DNA from: Tetramitus jugosus
Taxonomy: Eukaryota; Heterolobosea; Eutetramitea; Acrasida; Vahlkampfiidae
Assembly (NCBI GenBank): GCA_937625935.1
Contig: OW569359.1
Coordinates: forward strand, 310,001-374,000
Direction of reading: 5' to 3'
DNA: 64,000 nucleotides
Each line of letters begins with the position of its first letter. The first letter of the stretch is position 1. This document shows positions 57,128-64,000 of this stretch, one piece after another. The notes beneath the pieces were generated by a model. It made no database searches, was not told the DNA's origin, and saw only the letters and a list, made by a program, of their open reading frames with translations. A program made the position numbers and the translations under genes.

Positions 57128-57185
57128 GCGGTAGAGCATCTGACTCCAGATCAGCAGGTCGGGCGTTCAATTCGCTCACTCCTCA
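57114..57185 (+). tRNA. tRNA-Trp (CCA)
   Basis: A 72-nt cloverleaf with anticodon loop CTCCAGA (CCA), T-arm GGGCG-TTCAATT-CGCTC and discriminator A. The acceptor is GGGGGGT against ACTCCTC, with two G-U pairs (2-71 and 5-68), and the anticodon stem has a T27/C43 mismatch. The A-box (TAGCTCAGCGG) spans the element junction at nt 14/15. A TTTTT lies about 10 nt downstream. It appears usable, but its 5' half is shared with the element repeats. Confidence 0.9.
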
Positions 57186-57268
57186 AGAAGAATATTTTTC
57201 ATTCTTTTTGACTGCTTCCTCACAAAACGTTTCAAATTTTTAACAGATCGCACCTGTGGTTGGATAGT

Positions 57269-60200
57269 ATGATTCATCGTCCAATAAGGGCTCAGAGTTT
57301 AGTTTTTATCGAACCTGAATTGTACCATGACTCTGTTCGTTCTCCTTCCCACTCAGACGATGAAGATGACACTGAAGTGACCAGTTTGATAATAAAACGA
57401 CTCTCAACTCATTTAGAAGCTCTAAAAATTGAAATAATGAAGCGTTTAGGGCTGTTCATTAGTGAAGAAGAGCTACTAGAGTTGAAGGATATGAACACAA
57501 TCGAGAGAGACCAGTCTCTAGTAACAAGTATGTTTCTTCTCGATGATGAAATCAAATTACTGCTTAAATATTGGAAAGAAGAAGTCGTTTTGAGAGTCAA
57601 GAGTGGAATGATAAGGAAGGAAGATCAAGAATCATACCTTCAACAACAATTCATGTCGAGCGATACATCCGAGATGGAAAAACAGATTGCCCTCTTGACC
57701 CAAAGTATCAAAGTATGATGTTTGATTGTTGTGAGTGTGCAGTAGCAACCATAGTACTCAATACGCCCTAACTTTGCTCCCTTGTTCGATCATTATGATA
57801 ATAGGATCAAGAACAACTGACGAACAAACAATCAACAGACATAATGCTTCTGTCCTCTTTGATCAATAGACGAGAACAAATGTTGGATATCCAGCGAAAA
57901 CAATATTTACAGGAAGTAATGCTCCTTGAGAGTGAGAAGAAAAGAAATACAAATGTAAATCCGATTCCATCCAAGAAACCGCCCGCACAATCAGATTTGC
58001 ATAACATGATACACTGTCTCCATCAGAGTTTGGTTCAGAAAATGAAAGACGTAGGAATACTAGTGAACAGATTGAGGGTTGTTTCGAATGACATAGATCT
58101 TAACTTTAATAGTAACCTATCACCTAGGAAGAAAAAGAACTGGGAGAATGAAATTGAGAGTATTGAACGAGAATCCGAGAACCTTGCGACTCTACCTGTA
58201 CGATGCAAGGAATGTGAACAATTCAAGGAGATAATAGAGTCACTTCGAAGAGAACTATCGAACGAGAGGTTGATTGGAAAACTACGATTCGAGAATGTTC
58301 AGCAACAAAAACTATTGAACAAAACTCAGGAGAAAAGAGTTCAAGATGAAGATGAAGAAGAGAAAGTTAGAAGACGAGATCAAAGTGCTCTTGTATTCAA
58401 GTTGCAGGAGAGAATATCTAGAATGTCAGCGATTATTAATGCGAAAAACAACGAACTTGATGAGAAAGGGAAAGAAATTGACAACTTAAATCAAAAAAAT
58501 AAGAAGCTGCAGAGCAGAGTCCGTATTCTGACAACCGATCTCCAGAAAACCACACAAGATCGAGATCATGAAAAAAGCAAGTTCGAGGATTCAATGGTAT
58601 CTTATCATCGATTGTTAATGATGAAGGAGGATCTTCTATCGAGACTTGTACTCGCACAGAGGGACATTGACACAATAATAGTGGAGAAAGAGAGACTCGA
58701 ATCAGAAAGAGAACCAAAGAATGACGTTAGAGAAATGTTTTCTCAAACAGATTCCACAGTTGAAATGTTGAGAACGATACACAAAGAGAGTCAAGTGGAT
58801 TTTATTACAAGGAATGAAGTGCATGACTCAGAAACACAAACGAGTATCATTAACATTGAAGAGCTAGAGTATCTTTCTACCTCAAGAGTATCAAAGAACT
58901 CAATCGACGATATTATTCATCTACCAAATTCTAATCTCCCATTACCACTAACCTCTCCAAAAAGGTCCAACCACAGTACACATCTATTTCCGCCTTCCAA
59001 CGATCCCAATAATTCAAACCCCATTTCCGAACTGGATTTCAAACATGAAACTGAATCTCAACAAAGGAAGAAGGTTAAGAAGCCCAAACATAGTCCGATA
59101 ATATCCCTCACCGAGCAGCTTCTGAAGTTCAAACCAGAGGAAAATGATTGTGTTACTAGTTTAGAGAGATGTAAGACGCATGATCGAAAGTTTGAAGAGT
59201 CAATTATGTGTTCAGATATGTGTAATCTAGACTCAATAGAGAATGAATCTCTCTCAACAAGAGAGAGTACGAAAAGTGAATGGAATCAACCCATAGAAAA
59301 AATCAAAGAGGATTGCACCGAAGTTGAGAATGAAGAAACTTTAATCAATGATAAATATGTAGACAGTGAGACAACAGTCAGTACTCCCAGAAAGAAAACT
59401 CTTGATGGACTTAAGTCAACAATTGTTGTTCAAGATATTAACATTCCTAAGGGAAACATGGGAATTGAAGAAGCACGAAATATCTTTTCGCTTAAGAACA
59501 ACGCGAAGATCATTCAAGAAGAACCAGTAATCCCAGAAGATGTTAAGATCAATTCAGTGCAATATCAAGGGATGAGTCAGCCTCGGAAACGCCTCACCAT
59601 GATAGACGACACTAGCGGCGAAGAAAAAACAGACCAGCTACTTCTCGCGTCTGATACTGATTCTTTCTCAGATGAGAGTGATGACATCGAGTTGGTAGGG
59701 CATGGTGTACCTACTTCAGCTCTTATGGTAACGAGTGAGAAGCATTTCTATCAATTAACGGAACAAAAAGAAGCCACTCAATCTGAAACGAACTGCTCTC
59801 ATCTGGAAGAGACAACAAAGAATGAAAAATATATGGCTATCGAAGATGATAAGAAAATGTTAAAATCATTCGTGGGAGAAGATCGGTTGACAAGTACCCC
59901 TTTTTCCGTTTCGATTCGTCGTAAGAAAGAAAGTAAGGCATCCCGCAACAAAATGGAGAAGTTAATATCTCATGTTGTTGATATCAGGAATGGGTTGAGA
60001 GAGCTCAACAATGTGAAACAGGAAGCGAGAGATGTTTTTTCTAAAACAGAAGGATTCAATCATGAGAACCAGCATAGAACTGAAGAAGATGTCAAGTTGC
60101 TCTTTGAGAAAGAACTCCAAACACTCGAGAAAATAGAAGCTAGGACTCGACAAATGTATCAAAAGATTGCCTATCGGAAAAGAAAGCTGATTCAAGAACA

Positions 60201-60894
60201 ACAAAAGAAATGGGAGATGGTGTTGAGTGCCTCCAATACTATGTCACAAATGAATTCAGAAGAAAGAAATCGAATATTTTTGTTCCTCCAAGATGAAGAA
60301 GAGGATGAAGAAGATGAAGAAAGGGCAATGAAAGACCATAGGAAAGATGGAGATGATACTTTAGAAAGGAACAATCCAAAGAGACTCAGAAAACTCAACA
60401 GTTCATTTTTGTTTCGAGAGACAGACAATCAAGAGAGGCTGGATGATTCTAACATTCTGGAGGGACATTCACTAAATCCCAACCACCTAAAGTCAGCAAA
60501 CAGACTCTATACCTCTACCAACTCCATTGACATATCGAACCAAAAGGTCAACTCAAACCAGATATTTTGTTCACCCCCAAAAGAATTGCCCAGAATATTT
60601 TCTGAGAGACCTCAGTCAGCAGTTTTAATCCTGAAAGATGTAGATTTAAGTTTCAAGATTCGTGGAAAGAATGCTCTGTCGACTAAGAAGAGTGTTGACC
60701 AGACAACCTTGACAAGAAAACTTCCAGTTCAACTGAAAAAAGTCAACCCCACTGACAGACTGCCTCGAGTGACATCCGCAATGAGTTATTACGACCAACA
60801 TGGAGAAAGTAAAACGAATAACTACCTAAAGGAGAAACCTATACCTCCTGCTCGGCGTTCACAGAGCGTTCCTCTGACAGATCGGCCCCGCTGA
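57269..60894 (+). CDS. Long coiled-coil protein, two exons, function unknown
   Basis: Exon 1 is 57269-57712 and exon 2 is 57805-60894, for 1177 aa. Splicing joins LLTQSIK to DQEQLTNKQSTDIM. Exon 1 is helical and acidic. Exon 2 opens with a coiled coil (SSLINRREQMLDIQ), has a CKEC pair, then heptad-rich segments (about 290-450), a long Ser/acidic low-complexity middle and another coiled coil near 850-950 (EKELQTLEKIEARTRQMYQ). The C-terminus is basic and Pro/Ser-rich. This profile fits a cytoskeletal or basal-body/centrosomal protein, but no family is recognised. It is convergent with the next gene across a 21-bp gap. Confidence 0.7.
57713..57804 (+). other. Intron in coiled-coil gene
   Basis: The 92-bp phase-0 intron starts GTATGA and ends ATAATAG, with CCTAAC as a likely branch point about 30 nt before the acceptor. 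Without it the frame stops after one codon. Confidence 0.8.
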
Positions 60895-60915
60895 CAAATA
60901 CCTGTGATAATAATG

Positions 60916-63474
60916 TTATTTATTTTCTTGTTGTTCAGGAGATAGTAGTAGTTTAGCTCGCTGATTATTCTTTGTGAGTTGACTGATAAGAAGTCTAAGA
61001 TTGTTAGAATTATCAGATCCTTGTACAGTTGTCGATATCGCTTGATCTAACCGCTTCGAATCAGATCTAATCTCATTTAGCACGTTCTTCAGCTTCGATA
61101 CGACATTCTTTTGATTTAGCAATTTCTCCAAGTCCTTCTCTAGAGACCTGTTTGCAAACAATAAATGTTCGTTCTCGGTGCGCAAACGATTTATATCTTT
61201 TTCGCTAGTTTGAAGGAGCATGTGCTGCTTTTCAAGTTGTTTTTCCCTCTCTTCGATCGTACTAACCAAATAGTTGTAAGGTTGAGAGACCTTGTCAAGT
61301 TGAACTTTTGATCTCCCCAGTTGTTCCGTGAGTACAGCAATATTATCATCTTTCTTTGATAGTAAATTCTGTTGCTCCTGAATCAACTTCTCTAAATCAG
61401 ATACTTTTCTCACCAGGTATAAACTGTACTTCATTCTCCTTGTTGCGTTCGAAGGAATCAAGGTCGTCATATCACTTGCCATCCTCCGATCAATATCGTC
61501 CTTGAAGGAACCCATGCCCTCTAAAGCTTTGTCTAATTCGGTTTCTATATTTTTGTAATTACTTAATTCCTTCGACAAGGAATCCAATTGAGTTTCAAGT
61601 TGAGCAATTCTCCTCTCACTATCAGTTTGCAACTTGTAATATCCAGATTTTAGTACGTCAATTTTTTTTCTCATCACCTCGTTTTCACCTTGGTATTGTT
61701 TTAGGTTATTGTTGGCTTCAATTAAAGAGACATTCAGAGTTTCATTTTTAAATGTCTTTAAATTCAACTGTGAATTCAACTCGTTCAATTGCTTCTCCAA
61801 AGTATTCTTTAGTGTTGTGTACTCCATGCTGAGTTGTTCGTGGGTTTCGTTAGCTTCACGAAGCTGACTACGCAACTTATCGCATCGACCCTCAACTTGC
61901 TCCTTGGCCTCTCTTAACATTCGGCTTTCTCTCTCAAAAGTTTCTTGAGTGTTTTGCTTGATGGCCGCTAACTCTTTCTTCATCTTTTCTCTCATGCGTT
62001 TGACTTCGGCATGCATATTCCGGTCTGCATCAATTTTAGTTTCATCCTTGAAACTTAGAAGTCTCTCATAGAACTCCTTCTTCTGTTTCTTTGTCTCTCT
62101 ATATCTTTCATCCAGTCTATCGTAATCGTCTTGCAATTTGGTCATGCGTGAGTTTAATTGTTCATTCTCCTTAGTCAAATACATCTTATCGTTCTTCAAT
62201 AGTTCCAGTTGTTGCGTCAGAGATGTGACCTTCTTCACAAATTCATCATTTTCACTCTCTGTCTTGTGTAACTTCATTTCTAGAACCTCCATATGATGTT
62301 GCTGCTTGTTGTAATTTGATTCACAATCCTCTAATTTGTGTTTGACTTCGTCGAATAGCTCTGCTTTCGCTTTGCATTCCTCATACAACATTATTTTTTC
62401 CGTTAAATCATGGGACAGCCTCTCATACTTTGCGCCCTCTAACTCCAACTCAGTTCTGTATTGACGATCCATCTCTTCTTTCAACTTGCTCAAATACTGT
62501 GATTGATTCCTCAACTTCTCAAACTCGCCCACTGTTCTCTGAAGGTTCTCATTCAGTATGGAGTTTTCCTTCCTCAATGATGAAAGATCGTGTTTTAACT
62601 CGGTGGTGATTTCATATACTTTACACTGAACAAATTCCTTCACTGTTTGTTCTTCTTCGAGCGTTTTTTTAATCTCAATGTATTCAACATCCGTGACCAG
62701 TATTTCATCCTTCAAAATTTGTTTCAAATGCTCGTTCACTGGTCTCTCCCGTTCAAGTTTTGATATCTTCTCCTGTAATTCCTCCACCTTCCTCCTTGTT
62801 TGAATTTGTATTTGTTGGACATTTTTCTCATTATGTTGTACAATGGCATTCAATCTAATTGCCTCAATCTCGTATTGATGTTTCTCGGCGTCAAAACGAG
62901 CTTCCATCTCTGATATCTTAGCCTGGTAGTCACGATGCACTTTGTCAAGCTCCAATTTTTTCTGTTGTAACTCTTGTTGTAACGTATTGGAATAGGAATC
63001 CAGCTTGTACCGCGTGGAAGAAAACTTCATTTTTGGTGATAGCATACTCATGTTTGGTGTCTTCAGCTCGGACAAATCTCCACCCATAACATTCGGTGAG
63101 TGAATACCAATACTCGATGGAGAGCTAATCAACACACTTTCAGAAGGTCGTACCATTGGAATCAATCCGACTCCTCCAACAAATCCATCCAATGAATGAA
63201 TAGATGAAGGACTCGCGAAATAGCTCAAAATAGGCTCTTCTTGATGACTACCGCTATTGTTGCTTGTGTCACCCTCTTCGTGCGTGTAATACTCCTTGTC
63301 CGCGAAGCTAGCTTCCTCTTCCTCTGTCTCTGCTTCACTGTTTGAGCTAATGTCCTTGAGCAATTTGTCATACTCATCCTGATTCAAGGGAGTCTCTATT
63401 TGGGTTCTCTTCAGTATGCGATCCAGCAAATTTTTATGATACTGACTGTGATCACTGTTACTATGCCGACTCAT
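60916..63474 (-). CDS. Long coiled-coil protein, function unknown
   Basis: From the ATG at 63474 the product is 852 aa. The first 160 residues are acidic and Ser-rich (SNSEAETEEEEASF), with short hydrophobic stretches only. Residues about 165-830 form near-continuous coiled coil in heptads (LQQELQQKKLELDKVHRDYQ, KLRSQLREANETHEQLSMEY, LEKQLNELNSQLNLK). No motor, kinase or membrane segment is present. It may be a centrosomal, cytoskeletal or Golgi-tether protein; coiled coils alone do not decide. It lies tail to tail with the other coiled-coil gene. Confidence 0.7.
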   Translation of the reverse strand: MSRHSNSDHSQYHKNLLDRILKRTQIETPLNQDEYDKLLKDISSNSEAETEEEEASFADKEYYTHEEGDTSNNSGSHQEEPILSYFASPSSIHSLDGFVGGVGLIPMVRPSESVLISSPSSIGIHSPNVMGGDLSELKTPNMSMLSPKMKFSSTRYKLDSYSNTLQQELQQKKLELDKVHRDYQAKISEMEARFDAEKHQYEIEAIRLNAIVQHNEKNVQQIQIQTRRKVEELQEKISKLERERPVNEHLKQILKDEILVTDVEYIEIKKTLEEEQTVKEFVQCKVYEITTELKHDLSSLRKENSILNENLQRTVGEFEKLRNQSQYLSKLKEEMDRQYRTELELEGAKYERLSHDLTEKIMLYEECKAKAELFDEVKHKLEDCESNYNKQQHHMEVLEMKLHKTESENDEFVKKVTSLTQQLELLKNDKMYLTKENEQLNSRMTKLQDDYDRLDERYRETKKQKKEFYERLLSFKDETKIDADRNMHAEVKRMREKMKKELAAIKQNTQETFERESRMLREAKEQVEGRCDKLRSQLREANETHEQLSMEYTTLKNTLEKQLNELNSQLNLKTFKNETLNVSLIEANNNLKQYQGENEVMRKKIDVLKSGYYKLQTDSERRIAQLETQLDSLSKELSNYKNIETELDKALEGMGSFKDDIDRRMASDMTTLIPSNATRRMKYSLYLVRKVSDLEKLIQEQQNLLSKKDDNIAVLTEQLGRSKVQLDKVSQPYNYLVSTIEEREKQLEKQHMLLQTSEKDINRLRTENEHLLFANRSLEKDLEKLLNQKNVVSKLKNVLNEIRSDSKRLDQAISTTVQGSDNSNNLRLLISQLTKNNQRAKLLLSPEQQENK

Positions 63475-63585
63475 TCTCTCCCCAATGTCTCCACGATCAA
63501 TCGTAAATGACAGAAGAAAAAAGCGCGCCAAACGATGGAGGAAAAATTTTACTTGAATTATCCTTCGTGCTGAGTATCTTCCATC

Positions 63586-64000
63586 CTAATTGTTCTTCTT
63601 TGTTGATGCTGGGGTTGTTGGGCTGGCTGCTGGAGAGCTAGTAATGGTGGTGGTGGTGGTGGTTGGAGAGGTAGTCTCACCACGAACCATCTTTGCTTCC
63701 TTGACTCTTGCGTGCAGATCCAAATTATCTTGATAAATGGCGGCCAATCGCACCAAAACAATCGCCAGAGTAAAGCTCATGATGGACATGTAAAAATTTC
63801 TCTGATTTCTAAAGACTTTGGTCTGATGCAAGATCATGGTTTCAAAATTGTTTGAATTGAGAGGAGCACCCTTTTGAATTCCCAATTGCTTATCACTGAA
63901 TGAGAGATAGGATTGGAAGGCCAGGAGAGCACTGATTCCAGCGATCACAAACAGTGCATTTCTCAGTCTGTTCACTCCCTTGATCATGGCACGTCTCAGA
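63586..64000 (-). CDS. Bap31-like ER membrane protein, 5' end outside window
   Basis: The frame stays open to the window edge upstream of the ATG at 63987 (codons LRRA precede it), so it is taken as partial. Two membrane segments are visible (LFVIAGISALLAFQSYLSF and YMSIMSFTLAIVLVRLAAIY), with the Bap31 signature KVFRNQRNFYMSIMSF (animal form: AQRNLYIAGFS). The first membrane helix expected in Bap29/31 would lie beyond base 64000. A Thr-rich tail ends in KKNN, a dilysine ER-retrieval signal as in Bap31. Bap31 proteins act in ER export and quality control. Confidence 0.75.
   Translation of the reverse strand, partial: LRRAMIKGVNRLRNALFVIAGISALLAFQSYLSFSDKQLGIQKGAPLNSNNFETMILHQTKVFRNQRNFYMSIMSFTLAIVLVRLAAIYQDNLDLHARVKEAKMVRGETTSPTTTTTTITSSPAASPTTPASTKKNN

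Overview
The window looks like nuclear DNA of a free-living amoeboid protist, most probably a heterolobosean close to Naegleria. The reasons are very dense genes, few short GT-AG introns (three inferred, 92 to 109 bp), Asn/Gln-rich tracts, and a typical protein set: tandem IHTL-type leucine-rich repeats, several RCC1-repeat proteins and an RCC1/EGF/kinase receptor. Eukaryotic cues include Arp4, exocyst Sec8, Mus81, Bap31 and split A/B-box tRNA genes. The species cannot be fixed from the sequence alone.

Layout. 1-10.4 kb: the tail of a TPR immunophilin, spliced Arp4, a two-domain chromate transporter, an LRR protein, a degenerate Rab-like/LRR protein and a 1237-residue receptor kinase. 10.5-11.6 kb: LINE relics followed by tRNA-Gly. 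11.6-31.5 kb: a mitochondrial-type DNA polymerase I, a methyltransferase, Mus81, a spliced RCC1 protein, a HAT-repeat protein, Sec8, a mitochondrial carrier and a TauE/SafE protein. 31.5-35.8 kb: tRNA-Ser with three serial LINE insertions. 35.9-40.7 kb: BTB/SPRY, CCCH-RCC1 and DDHD-lipase genes. 40.7-44.2 kb: nested LINE relics and tRNA-Tyr. 44.2-57.2 kb: a retroelement array ending at tRNA-Trp. 57.2-64 kb: two large coiled-coil proteins and a Bap31-like ER protein.

The main point of interest is the accessory DNA. All retroelement DNA in the window lies just 5' of tRNA genes. Every LINE piece is antisense to its tRNA, with the LINE 5' end facing it. At tRNA-Ser and tRNA-Trp the inner edge of the target-site duplication is 28 bp from tRNA nucleotide 1. 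One LINE (49544-54488) appears intact, with two ORFs joined by an ATGA overlap and a 5' leader of only about 9 nt.

Inside the tRNA-Trp array is a second, compact 2.5-kb element. A GIY-YIG (T5orf172-like) nuclease gene diverges from an ORF followed by a DIRS/LTR-like YLDD reverse transcriptase. Two copies and a fragment are stacked. Two of the flanking repeats contain 45 bp of tRNA-Trp upstream DNA plus tRNA nucleotides 1-14, so each insertion splits the tRNA gene and leaves a complete one at the downstream end. This tRNA-splitting, self-restoring GIY-YIG/RT element is the best candidate here for an undescribed system.
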